Assembly: GCA_947628045.1 (NCBI GenBank)
Contig: CANQYP010000005.1
Span: 1 to 36,776, forward strand
Source of the DNA: an uncultured Lachnospiraceae bacterium
GTDB taxonomy: Bacteria > Bacillota > Clostridia > Lachnospirales > Lachnospiraceae
DNA: 36,776 nt
Direction of reading: 5' to 3'
Shown piece after piece: positions 10,371 through 20,800 of the stretch; within the stretch, counting starts at the first letter, position 1; each line of letters opens with the position of its first letter. The position numbers were made by a program, and so were the translations under genes. The notes under the pieces are model-generated. The model worked only from the letters and a program-made list of their open reading frames with translations. It was not told the origin of the DNA and made no database searches.

Positions 10371-10402
10371 AAAAAGGACAGCTCGCTGCGGAGTGCCCTT
10401 TT
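10371..10402 (-). terminator. putative intrinsic terminator downstream of the crh-like gene
   Basis: Minus strand: aagggcactccgcagcgagctgtcctttttt. Confidence 0.5.
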
Positions 10403-10428
10403 GTCTCTGTATTCCTCTGTCGGCTTGC

Positions 10429-10686
10429 TCAGTGCAAGGTGCTCAGATACTCCTCTATATTATGAACAGCCTCCGTCTCGTCCGCCCCGTTGGCGGTCAC
10501 GACGATCTTCTCTCCGGCGGTGAGTCCGAGGGTCATCATGCCCATAATGCTCTTCGCATTGACCGTCTTGCCCTCGCTCTCCAGATGGATCTCGCTCTGA
10601 TACTGGCTCGCCACCTGCACCAGAAGAGCCACCGGCCTCGCCTCCAGGTCGTTGGGAAGCTGAATCGTGATTTCTTTTTTTGTCAT
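10429..10686 (-). CDS. HPr-family protein, Crh-like (Glu at position 15, Ser46 retained)
   Basis: MTKKEITIQLPNDLEARPVALLVQ...KSIMGMMTLGL; aaggagga RBS; directly after whiA as in the B. subtilis crh locus. Confidence 0.85.
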   Translation of the reverse strand: MTKKEITIQLPNDLEARPVALLVQVASQYQSEIHLESEGKTVNAKSIMGMMTLGLTAGEKIVVTANGADETEAVHNIEEYLSTLH

Positions 10687-10688
10687 AA

Positions 10689-11651
10689 TCATATTCCTCC
10701 TTGTCTTGCCCTTAAATCCTCTGCCAGCTGACTCAGTTTCCGCAGCCTGTGATTCACGCCGGATTTCCCGATCGGCGGCACAAGCATCTCCCCCAGCTCC
10801 TTCAGCGAAGCATCCGGATGCGCCAACCGCAGCAACGCTATATCCGCAAGCCCCTCCGGCAGTGTCTTCGCGTCCCGGCACTCCAGGAGATAGCGGATAT
10901 CTTCCATTTGCCTTACCGCCGCGCTTACCGTCTTGTTGATATTCGCGGCCTCGCAGTTCACCTTGCGGTTCACCGTGTTTCTCATGTCCCGGACGATCCG
11001 GATATTCTCCAGGTTCATCAGCGAGACATACGCTCCCATGACATTGAGCATATCGACGATCTGGGCTCCCTCTTTAATATATACAATGTAATATTTTTTA
11101 CGCTGTACATATTTGGCATCGGGACCAAAGGAATGGATCAGCGCGCCAAGCTGCCGCGCGCGTTCCACGGACGCGCACGCGATCTCAAAATGATAAGACC
11201 GCTCCGGGTTGCTGATCGACCCCGAGGCAAGAAACGCGCCCCGAATGAAAGCCCTCCTGCAGCAGGACTTCTGCACCAGAAGTTGATTCGCCGGCGAGAC
11301 CTGCTCCGTCACTTCCCCATCCTCGTCGAGGAGTTTCAGCGCACGGAGAATATGCATGACCCTCTCATGGTCCCGCACCAGCAGCGTATAGATCTGGGTG
11401 CTGTTTCTGCCGCCTTTATGTAAATGCACGGAGACGTCACTACATATATTAAATGTTTTTTGCAATAATGTAAAGCATTTTCTTGCCACACTGATATTTT
11501 CCGTGTGAAATTTTATGCTCCACCGCCCGGTCGCCGAGATGCAGACCGATCCGCACATGCCCGTGATCGCCGCCAATTCCGCCAGTCGGCAGTGCCTCGC
11601 CTCGGGAATCTGGCGCGATAATTCTTCTTTGACTTCCCCGGAAAATGACAT
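10689..11651 (-). CDS. whiA: DNA-binding protein WhiA
   Basis: MSFSGEVKEELSRQIP start; LAGLIDADG-like domain plus C-terminal HTH (ASLKELGEML..PIGKSGVNHRLRKL). Confidence 0.93.
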   Translation of the reverse strand: MSFSGEVKEELSRQIPEARHCRLAELAAITGMCGSVCISATGRWSIKFHTENISVARKCFTLLQKTFNICSDVSVHLHKGGRNSTQIYTLLVRDHERVMHILRALKLLDEDGEVTEQVSPANQLLVQKSCCRRAFIRGAFLASGSISNPERSYHFEIACASVERARQLGALIHSFGPDAKYVQRKKYYIVYIKEGAQIVDMLNVMGAYVSLMNLENIRIVRDMRNTVNRKVNCEAANINKTVSAAVRQMEDIRYLLECRDAKTLPEGLADIALLRLAHPDASLKELGEMLVPPIGKSGVNHRLRKLSQLAEDLRARQGGI

Positions 11652-11731
11652 TTTTTCCTCCAATACCACCGATCGTCAAAGGCTGTGCGCCCCATATGCG
11701 CGCCCGCCTTTTGCAGCCGTCGGCACGGCGC

Positions 11732-12589
11732 TCATCCCCGGATATCCCGGTGCTCCAGTTTCAGCCCATACTCCGAGTGCCCGCCAAATCTCCGGTACAG
11801 CTGCTCGGCAATCGTCACAGAGCGGTGCTGCCCGCCCGTGCAGCCGATGCTGATCACAAGCTGATTTTTTCCCTCGTCCACATAATACGGAAGGGAAAAC
11901 TCGATCAGGTCCGTGAGCTTATCCAAAAACTGTCCCGCCGTCTCCGTCCGCATCACATAGTCCTGCACCTCGGGATCCTTCCCGGTCTTCGACCGGAGCT
12001 CCTCCACATAGTACGGGTTCGGCAGGAAACGCACGTCGAACACCAGATCCGAATCCGTCGGGATCCCGTACTTGAATCCAAAGGAAAGGATCGTCACATA
12101 GATGTTGCAGTAATCCTCGCTGTCCACAAATATTTTTTCCAGCTCACCCCGCAGCTCCCTCGTCAGCAGCGTGGAAGTGTCGATGATATAGTCCGCCCTG
12201 CGTTTGAGAAAGGCAAGCTCCTCGCGCTCCTGCGCGATGCCCTCGGCGATCCTCGCATCCCGCGCCATCGGATGGCTGCGCCGCGTCTCCTTGTAGCGCC
12301 GCAGCAGCACCGTGTCGCTGGCGTCGAGGAACAGGATCTCGCTGGAGATCCCATGCTCCGTCAGGCGCTCCAGCATCGTCCGCACCGCCTCCGGCTCAAG
12401 CCCCGTGCGGCTGTCGATCCCGAGCGCCACCCGGTCGTGCCCGCCCTCCTGCATCACGGAAAGCTCCGCAAATTTCTCTATCAGCGGGAGGGGAATGTTG
12501 TCCGCGCAGAAATAGCCTCTGTCCTCCAGCACCTTCAGCGCGGTCCTCTTCCCGGCTCCCGACATCCCGGTCACGATCACAAATCTCAT
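11732..12589 (-). CDS. rapZ: RNase adapter RapZ / YvcJ nucleotide-binding protein
   Basis: VTGMSGAGKRTALKVLEDRGYFCADNIP; SIGCTGGQHRSVTIAEQL. Confidence 0.95.
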   Translation of the reverse strand: MRFVIVTGMSGAGKRTALKVLEDRGYFCADNIPLPLIEKFAELSVMQEGGHDRVALGIDSRTGLEPEAVRTMLERLTEHGISSEILFLDASDTVLLRRYKETRRSHPMARDARIAEGIAQEREELAFLKRRADYIIDTSTLLTRELRGELEKIFVDSEDYCNIYVTILSFGFKYGIPTDSDLVFDVRFLPNPYYVEELRSKTGKDPEVQDYVMRTETAGQFLDKLTDLIEFSLPYYVDEGKNQLVISIGCTGGQHRSVTIAEQLYRRFGGHSEYGLKLEHRDIRG

Positions 12590-12661
12590 CTTATCTCCTG
12601 TTTTCTATCGCTGTCAAACCGTATCTCTCCGCAAATTCTGTCAGGCTGACATTTTCTCCGC

Positions 12662-13579
12662 CTACTCTGTGGGGAACGCCCCGAGCAGTTTCACCTCGGG
12701 CTCCAGCGTGACGCCGGAATGCTCCCTCACGCGGGCGATCACCGCCCGGATCAGCCCGTACACATCCGCCGCGGTCGCCGCGCCTTTGTTGACGACAAAC
12801 CCGCAGTGCTTTTCAGACACCTGCGCGTCCCCGACCGCAAAACCTCTCAGTCCCGCCTCCATAATCAGCTTTCCGGCAAAATGCCCTTCCGGACGCTTGA
12901 ACGTGCTGCCCGCGCTCGGCAGGTCCAGCGGCTGTTTCCGCACACGCTGCTCCTTCAGCTCCTCCATGCGCTCGCGGATCTGCCCAGGATCTCCCTTCTG
13001 CAGCCTCAGCTTTGCCCCGAGGACGATCCAGCCCTTCTCCGGCACCACACTGTGCCGGTATCCCAGCTCCAGCTCCCGCGCCGGAACCGTCCGCAGCTCC
13101 CCCTCCAGGGTCAGCACCGTGACCTCCTCAAGCACATCTTTCAGCTCTCCGCCGTAAGCGCCCGCGTTCATCACCACGGCGCCCCCGATCGTGCCCGGGA
13201 TCCCGGACGCGAACTCGAATCCGGCAAGTCCCTGCGCAAGCGCCCGTTTCGCGATCACCGAGAGCATCGCCCCCGCCTGTGCTGTCATAGTATCCCCAGC
13301 TGCCGCGATCTCACTCAGGTTTTTGTAGAGCTGTACGATCACCCCTCGGTAGCCGTCGTCGGACACCAGCAGATTGCTCCCGTTGCCGATGATGTAATAC
13401 GGTGCGTCCTGTTCCCGGCAGATCCGCACGATCTGCGCCGCCTCCTCCACGGTCCGCGGCACCGCAAAGACGTCCGCCGGTCCCCCGATCCGAAACGTCG
13501 TGTGCCTGCTCATGCTCTCATTGGTCAGGATCCGGTCCTCGCCTATCTTCCGCATCAACAGTTCCGCTATACTCTGCAT
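12662..13579 (-). CDS. murB: UDP-N-acetylmuramate dehydrogenase
   Basis: TTFRIGGPADVFAVP, IGNGSNLLVSDDGYRG, SGIPGTIGGAVVMNAGAYGGE, LPSAGSTFKRPEG. Confidence 0.96.
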   Translation of the reverse strand: MQSIAELLMRKIGEDRILTNESMSRHTTFRIGGPADVFAVPRTVEEAAQIVRICREQDAPYYIIGNGSNLLVSDDGYRGVIVQLYKNLSEIAAAGDTMTAQAGAMLSVIAKRALAQGLAGFEFASGIPGTIGGAVVMNAGAYGGELKDVLEEVTVLTLEGELRTVPARELELGYRHSVVPEKGWIVLGAKLRLQKGDPGQIRERMEELKEQRVRKQPLDLPSAGSTFKRPEGHFAGKLIMEAGLRGFAVGDAQVSEKHCGFVVNKGAATAADVYGLIRAVIARVREHSGVTLEPEVKLLGAFPTE

Positions 13580-13666
13580 CCATTCTCCCCTCCCCCATCA
13601 AAACAAGCACTCGACTTTCCTCGTGTATAATGAATTTATTTTCCCGCACGCGTCCGGGGAAACGCA

Positions 13667-14845
13667 CTAAACGCGAACCGTCCGAATGATCCCGCTCTCG
13701 CGGATGCTCTCCACTGCCTCCCGCAGTTTCTCCGGCGGCAGCACCAGCGCCAGCCGCACATAGCCCTCCCCGAGGCTGCCGAAACTCGTGCCCGGCACGC
13801 AGATCACGCCGGACTTCTCCATCAGCTCCAGGCAGAATTTCTCGGAGTTCGTATAGCCCTCCGGCAGCGGAGCCCACACAAACATCGTGCCCTCGCTGTC
13901 CGGCACATTCCAGCCGATCTCGCGCAGACCTCCGCACAGCGCCCGGTTGCGCTCCTCGTACTTCGCGCACTGCTCGATCACACAGTCAAACGGTCCGGTC
14001 AGCGCCGCGATCGCGCCGTACTGCACCGGCAGGAAGGTCCCGTAGTCGAACTGCGTCCGCATCGCCTTGAATTTCTGAATGATCTGGGCGTTCCCGATCG
14101 CGAAGGACGCCCGCGCGCCGGTGTAGTTGAACGTCTTGGAGAGGGAATAGAACTCGATCCCCACGTCCTTCGCGCCCTCATAGTTCAGGAATGAGCCGCC
14201 GCGTTTCCCGCCGAACACGAGATCCGCGTACGCGTTGTCGTGCAGAAGGACAATGTCATATTTTTTCGCGAACGCGATCAGCTCCTCGTAAAAGTGATCC
14301 GGCGCAAGCTTGCACACCGGGTTGCCCGGATAGCTGAACACCATCAGTTTCGCGTCGCGCGCGACGTCCTCCGGGATCGCGCCGAGATCCGGCAGATACC
14401 CGTTCTCGGCGAGCAGCGGATACTCCCAGACCTCCGCGTCGCACAGCTGCGGTCCGATGCTGAAGATCGGATAACCCGGATTCGGCACCAGCACCAGATC
14501 GCCGGGATTGCACAGCGCCCACGCGATGTGCGTCATGCCCTCCTGCGAGCCGTACAGCGCCATGATCTCATCCCGCGCAAGCTCCAGTCCGAACCGTCTC
14601 GCGAAGAATCCCTGCGCCGCCTCCAAGAGCTCCGGCAGCTCCACCAGCGCGTACTTGTAATTCTCCGGTTTCTTCGCCGCCTCGCTGACCGCGTCTATGA
14701 TGTGCTGCGGGGGTCGGAAATCCGGCGTCCCCACCGAGAGGTTGTAGATCTTCTTCCCCTGCCGCTCCAGCTCGTTCTTCTTCTCGTTCAGCACCGCGAA
14801 GATGCCTGTCTCGATCTGCATTGCCTTGTCTGAAAACTGTCTCAT
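13667..14845 (-). CDS. aminotransferase (class I/II, LL-DAP-aminotransferase-like) from an internal start inside the larger ORF
   Basis: GGAGAAGGAGAATCAGACGATATGAGACAG: strong SD and ATG at 14845; complete fold with SLSKTFNYTGARASFAIG lysine site. Confidence 0.7.
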   Translation of the reverse strand: MRQFSDKAMQIETGIFAVLNEKKNELERQGKKIYNLSVGTPDFRPPQHIIDAVSEAAKKPENYKYALVELPELLEAAQGFFARRFGLELARDEIMALYGSQEGMTHIAWALCNPGDLVLVPNPGYPIFSIGPQLCDAEVWEYPLLAENGYLPDLGAIPEDVARDAKLMVFSYPGNPVCKLAPDHFYEELIAFAKKYDIVLLHDNAYADLVFGGKRGGSFLNYEGAKDVGIEFYSLSKTFNYTGARASFAIGNAQIIQKFKAMRTQFDYGTFLPVQYGAIAALTGPFDCVIEQCAKYEERNRALCGGLREIGWNVPDSEGTMFVWAPLPEGYTNSEKFCLELMEKSGVICVPGTSFGSLGEGYVRLALVLPPEKLREAVESIRESGIIRTVRV

Positions 14846-17785
14846 ATCGTCTGATTCTCCTTCTCCTGATCGACCCGCAAAGCGGCTCTTTCGTTTTTCC
14901 AGCACTCCGGAGGCCATGTAGAGCGCCGCGCACAGCAGCGTGAGGAACGTGCCGGGCCACAGCCCCCTCGGCGTGTATTTCATTCGTATCTCATGCGTTC
15001 CCGCCGTAAGGTGGATCCCCGTCAGCGTCTGTCCGACGGAGAACGGCTCCATCTCCTCGCCGTCCGCCGTGATGCGCCAGCCCGCATCATAAGGCACCGT
15101 CAGGAGCAGCGTCCCGTCCTCTTTCGCGTCCACCCTTCCGCTGACACGGTTGCCGTCCACGACCACGTCGGTCATCTGGCTCTCGGCAAGCCGGTCATGC
15201 ACCTGATCGTAGGCGTCGTTCGCGCAGGTATAGACCTGTGCCTGTACCGTCGACTGCCCGTCCTTGAGCCTTACCGTAAAGTCCGCCATGTCGTTTCCGT
15301 CCGCCGCGTTGATCACATACAGATGATCGGTGTAATCATCAAAGGATTTCGTGTATTCCGGCGTGTTCAGGCTGATGTTCGCCACGCGCGTGTCGATGCA
15401 GAGGTACACCTGCTTGTTCTCCGGGATCTTGATCCCGTAATTCCTCCCGTCCTCCATATCGATGTAGCGGTCCAGCACGTAGATCGGTTCCAGCCCCGTC
15501 GCGAGCTCCACGAAACTGTTCTGCACCTGCAGCGGCTCCCCCGCCTCGGTATCCCAGTTCGCGACGTCGTCGCGCACCATGAACCCGAGCGAAAGCGCCC
15601 CGTCGTTCTTGTAAAGCGCCAGCTCCCCGTCCTCCGCGACGCGCTCAAACTGATACATTGTACGCGCGACCTTCGACGGAGATGCCAGATAGCGAATGCC
15701 GAACACGTCGTTCATCAATTTCGTCACGCCGAGGTAGCCGTTCTTGTTCGTGCGCGCCTCAATGCCGAGGCTGTCGCAGAAATTGACGACCGACTCCTGC
15801 ATCGTGGAATTGAACATGACCATCGCGTTTCCGCCGGCAAACATCGTCACGTTCCGCATCCGCTGACGGTCGACCTCGCTGCGGAAAAACGTGTCGTCGC
15901 CCTGCTGCGCCATCATCGTCTGAAACGATTTCTGATCGTCGATATAGATGCTCCTCGTCACGCCGTCGTTGCAGATGATGCCGTAGACCGCGTTCGCCGA
16001 CGCCTCGGCAAGCGCCACCGCCGAGACGAGCGCGCAGAAGGTCTTAAACCGCACGCGTCTCGCCAGTCGCCCGAAGAGAAACAGGGCAAAATACAGCGTG
16101 AGCAGCCCGAAGGAGACGAGGTATACATAATCCTTGATCTCCCCGCTGCGCTGCGTGTAGTCGACCGCCACGAACCCCGCCGTCGCCACCCACGCAAAGA
16201 CCAGCGCCGGAACGCGGATGCTGCGGATATGTCCGAGCGCATCGTACGCCATCACGAGCAGAACCGCGATATACAGGAACGCGAAACGGTTCGGCAGCCC
16301 GTTCTGGACGTGGAACCCGTGCCAGATGTAATTCAACATATTGAAGGAAAAGCTCAGCAGCAGCAGCGCGCCAAGCCCGAAGTGCGCGAGGCGCTCCCGC
16401 AGGCGCAGTTTGCCGTCAAACAGATAGACCACCGCGAGCAGCACGGCGGACACTCCGCAGTAGACGTTGAGCCCGACCTGCGAGCTGGAGATATTGACCG
16501 GCGTCATGAGCGCCATATGGTTCTCCAGCAGCCCCCACAGACTCTCGTAAAACTTCACCATCGTCGGGAAACTGTTGCTCTGCATGGATTCGGACGAGCT
16601 CAGTCCCAGGTATGCCGGGAGCAGCACAAGCGCCGCCATTCCGCCCGCCAGCAGCGCGTACCAGGCAAAGACGAGGCTGCTGCGGAACACTCGTTTCGCG
16701 GTGATCCTGCGGCTCGCGATCCAGCGCACCAGAAAATACAGGCAGGAAAAAATGCAGAGCATAAAGCCGATGTAATAATTGCACCACAGCCCGTAAAACA
16801 GCGACAGCCCGAAGAGCCTGCCGCTGCCGCCCTTCACGATCCGCTCGATCCCCAGCATGATCAGCGGCAGCATCGCGATGCTGTCGAGCCACATGAGATT
16901 GAAATAGTAACCGATCATGAAATTGCTCAGCGCGAACATCATGCCGAACACCGCCGGCAGATAACGCCGCTCGGGGTCCCGTCGGTGCAGGTACCAGGAA
17001 AAGCAGCCGCCGCACAGCCCGATCTTCAGCAGGATCATCAGATCCATGAAATCGCAGACGTTCTCCCGCGGGATAAACGCCATCAGGAAATTCAGCGGGC
17101 TTGCCATATAGTAGGCGTAGGTCGACCAGAAATTGTACCCGAGCCCGCCCGAGAACGAGTAGAGCAGGGACTGGCTGTTCTGCAGCTTTCCGTGGAAATC
17201 CGTGTAGAACGGCAGATACTGGTGCAGAGAGTCGATGATCAGGACGGTATTGTCCCCGAACGGCCAGACGCGCAGCACAGCAAAGCCAACCGCCGCCACG
17301 AGCGCGGACAGGGCAAATCCCGCGAAGAAAAACCGCCGCGCGCGGCTTTTCTTCCTCTTCGCCTCCTCCGACTGCGCTCCTTCGGATGATTCGTCCTTAA
17401 ACACGACAAAGCGGCTGATCAGGTAGTTCAGCACCATGATCACGACCTGGATCACCAGTTTCGCAATCATGTCGTCCATGCCCCAGACGCTGTTGAGCAA
17501 TACGACGCCGAACACCTCCACGACCATCGTCCCCAGCCGCATCCCGATGAAACTGCACGCCTCTTTCAAAAGCGCCCACAGCGAATCCGTCCGGTGCTCA
17601 AACACAAAAAGCTTGTTCACCACATACGCGAACAGGATCGCCAGCAGGACCGCCGCCGTGTTCGCCGCCGTGACATTCAGCCCTGCCGCATTTCGCAAAA
17701 GCCAGGTGCAAAGCAGATTGAACCCGGTCGTGCAGAAACCGAAAAATATGTATCGGACGCCCTGATTTTGTACTAATTTCTTCAT
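13667..17785 (-). CDS. three-part ORF: GtrA-like domain + YfhO-like membrane glycosyltransferase + PLP aminotransferase
   Basis: GtrA-like N-terminus (YIFFGFCTTGFNLLCTWLLR); YfhO-like middle (IDSLHQYLPFYTDFHGKLQ..FSGGLGYNFWSTYAYYMASPLN); class I/II aminotransferase C-terminus. Confidence 0.85.
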   Translation of the reverse strand: MKKLVQNQGVRYIFFGFCTTGFNLLCTWLLRNAAGLNVTAANTAAVLLAILFAYVVNKLFVFEHRTDSLWALLKEACSFIGMRLGTMVVEVFGVVLLNSVWGMDDMIAKLVIQVVIMVLNYLISRFVVFKDESSEGAQSEEAKRKKSRARRFFFAGFALSALVAAVGFAVLRVWPFGDNTVLIIDSLHQYLPFYTDFHGKLQNSQSLLYSFSGGLGYNFWSTYAYYMASPLNFLMAFIPRENVCDFMDLMILLKIGLCGGCFSWYLHRRDPERRYLPAVFGMMFALSNFMIGYYFNLMWLDSIAMLPLIMLGIERIVKGGSGRLFGLSLFYGLWCNYYIGFMLCIFSCLYFLVRWIASRRITAKRVFRSSLVFAWYALLAGGMAALVLLPAYLGLSSSESMQSNSFPTMVKFYESLWGLLENHMALMTPVNISSSQVGLNVYCGVSAVLLAVVYLFDGKLRLRERLAHFGLGALLLLSFSFNMLNYIWHGFHVQNGLPNRFAFLYIAVLLVMAYDALGHIRSIRVPALVFAWVATAGFVAVDYTQRSGEIKDYVYLVSFGLLTLYFALFLFGRLARRVRFKTFCALVSAVALAEASANAVYGIICNDGVTRSIYIDDQKSFQTMMAQQGDDTFFRSEVDRQRMRNVTMFAGGNAMVMFNSTMQESVVNFCDSLGIEARTNKNGYLGVTKLMNDVFGIRYLASPSKVARTMYQFERVAEDGELALYKNDGALSLGFMVRDDVANWDTEAGEPLQVQNSFVELATGLEPIYVLDRYIDMEDGRNYGIKIPENKQVYLCIDTRVANISLNTPEYTKSFDDYTDHLYVINAADGNDMADFTVRLKDGQSTVQAQVYTCANDAYDQVHDRLAESQMTDVVVDGNRVSGRVDAKEDGTLLLTVPYDAGWRITADGEEMEPFSVGQTLTGIHLTAGTHEIRMKYTPRGLWPGTFLTLLCAALYMASGVLEKRKSRFAGRSGEGESDDMRQFSDKAMQIETGIFAVLNEKKNELERQGKKIYNLSVGTPDFRPPQHIIDAVSEAAKKPENYKYALVELPELLEAAQGFFARRFGLELARDEIMALYGSQEGMTHIAWALCNPGDLVLVPNPGYPIFSIGPQLCDAEVWEYPLLAENGYLPDLGAIPEDVARDAKLMVFSYPGNPVCKLAPDHFYEELIAFAKKYDIVLLHDNAYADLVFGGKRGGSFLNYEGAKDVGIEFYSLSKTFNYTGARASFAIGNAQIIQKFKAMRTQFDYGTFLPVQYGAIAALTGPFDCVIEQCAKYEERNRALCGGLREIGWNVPDSEGTMFVWAPLPEGYTNSEKFCLELMEKSGVICVPGTSFGSLGEGYVRLALVLPPEKLREAVESIRESGIIRTVRV

Positions 17786-17840
17786 AATAATTTACTCCTG
17801 TTGCCAAACGTCCAGCCCTTCCCGGCTGTTCGTATTATGT

Positions 17841-20800
17841 TCAAAGAGCGATCTCCTCGCCCAGGTGGAACGAGTAGATGACGCGCTCCGTCACCGGGCG
17901 CCCGGTCAGACGCTCCAGCGCCAGCGCGTAATAATCCAGCTGCGCGCGGTACTTCTCCGCCAACGTCTGCACGCAGTCCACGCGGTCCGTCTTGTAATCC
18001 AGCACCACGATCCCGTCCCCCTCATGGAAGTACGCGTCGATGATGCCCTGCACGAGCACGGTCTCCTCCTCGCTGAACTCAGCCCGGATCATATGCGCGG
18101 GAACGCCGAGGACGAACGGCCGCTCCCGGTACAGGACTCCCTCCAGCGCCGCCCGGCGCATTCGGGCGCCGACACCGCTGCGCAGAAAGGCGCGAATATC
18201 CGCAAGGTCAAGCGCCTCCGCCTCTTCCCCGGACATTTTACCACAACTTATCATTTCTTCCAACTGTATTTGTAAGAAATCCGAATCGTCCGTGTTTTGC
18301 TCCGGCACACGCCGGAAATCCAGGTTCTCCATGAACGCGTGATAGACCGTGCCCCGCGCCGCCCCGACGACCGGCTCCTTCCCCTTCCGGAATGCTGGAA
18401 TCAGCGGAATGACCGTCTCCGCGCGGTACAGCTCGGGCATCTCCTCGTCCTCCGGCGTCCGCGACAGCTTTTTCAGCTCGGAGACCGAGAGCTTGCCGGG
18501 GATTCCCGCGTCCGCCGCGTAGGGATAGGACGACGCAAACACCTTCTCCAGATAGGCGCGCGCGTCCTCGTCATAGCAGGCGTCGGCGTCAAGCTGCAAA
18601 AGCTCCCGCAGCCTGACCGCGGCGTCGCTGTTTTCCAGGCGCTGCTCCTGCTCTTCCTCGCCAGCCTCCGCGATCCGCTGTACAAACGGGGCATTTTCCC
18701 GCAGCAGCGCAGGCGCGACCCAATCCAGATAGGATGACGCCGCGCAGAGCCATGCGTACGAGAGCTGTTCGCCGCGGCGCATCGCCGCAGTCTGCCACCG
18801 CCCCAGCCCCTTCTCGAGGTCGCTCACACAGCCGGTCAGGATCAGTTTCTCCTTCGCGCGCGTCATCGCCACGTACAGCACGCGCAGCTCCTCGCCCAGA
18901 TTCTCGGACACGGTCTTCTGCTGGATCGCGCGTTTCAAAAGCGTCGCCCGGCGCGTCCGGCGCTGTGCGTCCACATAGTCGCAGCCTATGCCGAACTCCG
19001 GGTGCATCACGAGCCTGCTGCGCACGTCGGACTCGTTAAACTGCTTGCCGAGCCCGCTCACGATGACGACCGGGAATTCCAGTCCCTTGCTCTTGTGAAT
19101 GCTCATGATCCGAACCGTGTTGCCCGCCTCGGACCCCAGATTTGCCTCCCCGTAGTCCACCTCATACTTTTTCAGATTTTCAATGTAGCGGACGAAATGA
19201 TACACGCCGCGGTAGCTGGTCGCCTCGTACGCGATCGCCTTCTCCACCAGCATGTCGAGGTTCGCCCTGCGCTGCGCCCCCGCCGGCAGGGACTCCGCGT
19301 ACGCCCCGTACCCCGTGACGTCGAGGATCTCCCAGAGCAGCAGGTGCACCGGCGTGTGCGCGCATTTCTCCCGGAATCCTTCCAGCGTCGCAAAGAACCG
19401 CTCCAGCCTACCTCTCAGCTGCAGATCGTCCCCCGCCGCGCGGTAATCCTGGCAGCAGTCATAGAAAACGCGTTTCGGCGAGAAGACACGAATCTTCGCG
19501 AGCTCCTCATCGCTGATCCCGCCGATCGCGCTGCGCAGCACCGCCGCGAGCGGGATATCCTGCAGCGGATTGTCCAGGATCTGCAGGTAAGACAGGATCG
19601 TCCGGATCTCCACCGCTGAAAAATAGCCCTTCTGCGAACCGGTCACGCAGGGGATCCCCATATCGCCCAGCACCTCGCCGAAGGTCTCCGCCCAGCCGCT
19701 TACCGTGCGCAGCAGGATCACGATGTCGCCGTAGCGGACCGGACGGTATGCGCCCGTCTCCCGGTCCAGAATCGTCGCACGCCCGACCATCTCACGGATA
19801 CGGCGCCCCACGAGAGCCGCCTCCGCGCGCTGTCTCCGGCTGCCCGTCTCCTCCAGCAGCAGAAACTCCGGGGCAAGGAAAGCCTCATCCGCCCCCTGCG
19901 GGAACACCGCGCCCGGGTACAGCGCCGCGTCCTCATCGTAGACGATCTCGCCCGGATGCTCCGTCATGATCTGCCGGAAGATAAAATTGACCCCGTCCAG
20001 CACCTGCGCCCGGCTCCGAAAATTTCGGCGCAGATCGATGCGGCGCGCGCGTCCCGCCGCCCCGCCGTCGTTCGCCGCCAGCTCCTCCTCCCGGTAGGAG
20101 CGGTATTTCTCCATGAACAGCTCCGGGCGCGCCAGCCGGAACCGGTAGATGCTCTGCTTGACGTCCCCGACCATAAACAGGTTCCGCTCTCCCCGCCCTC
20201 TGCCGGAGACACTGTTCAGGATCATCTCCTGCACCAGGTTGCTGTCCTGGTACTCGTCGATCATGATCTCCTCAAACGTCTCCGCGTACTCCAGCGCGGC
20301 GGCGCTCGGGACCGCCCGCCCGTCCTTTTTCTCCACAAGGGCGCGCAGCGCCAGATGCTCCAGATCCCCGAAGTCCACGAGGTTCTGCGCCGCCTTCTTC
20401 CGCTCAAGCCGCTCCATGAACTCCTCTGTCAGCCGCGTCAGCGCGCGGACGATACGCCCGCTTTCCTCAAACTCCCGCCGCAGCTCCTTCGGATCCCCGT
20501 AATAATAGCGTTTGCGCAGCGCGGCAAGCCCGTCCTTCACATCGCCGCGCATCGCCTGCACCTGCAGCTTTTTCTCCTCACAGATGCCGTCGTCCTTCCG
20601 GGAACCGAGCCGCGCGAACGGCTCCAGCTGCGCAAAGGCGAGGGCATACCGCTCATAGGCTCCGGCTGCCCCGGCGTCTGTCCCGGACACGGACTGCAAG
20701 AGCATGTCCAGCATATCGAGGTCGGATTCGAGCGCGCCGATATACGGATACGGTCCGTCCGGCTCCCGCGCGATCCGCAGCGCCTCCTCGGTCTGGGCGC

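Noticed and set aside
14993-17389. 798-aa plus-strand ORF opposite the YfhO-like region
   Set aside because: Arg/His/Gln-rich antisense shadow of a well-supported CDS.
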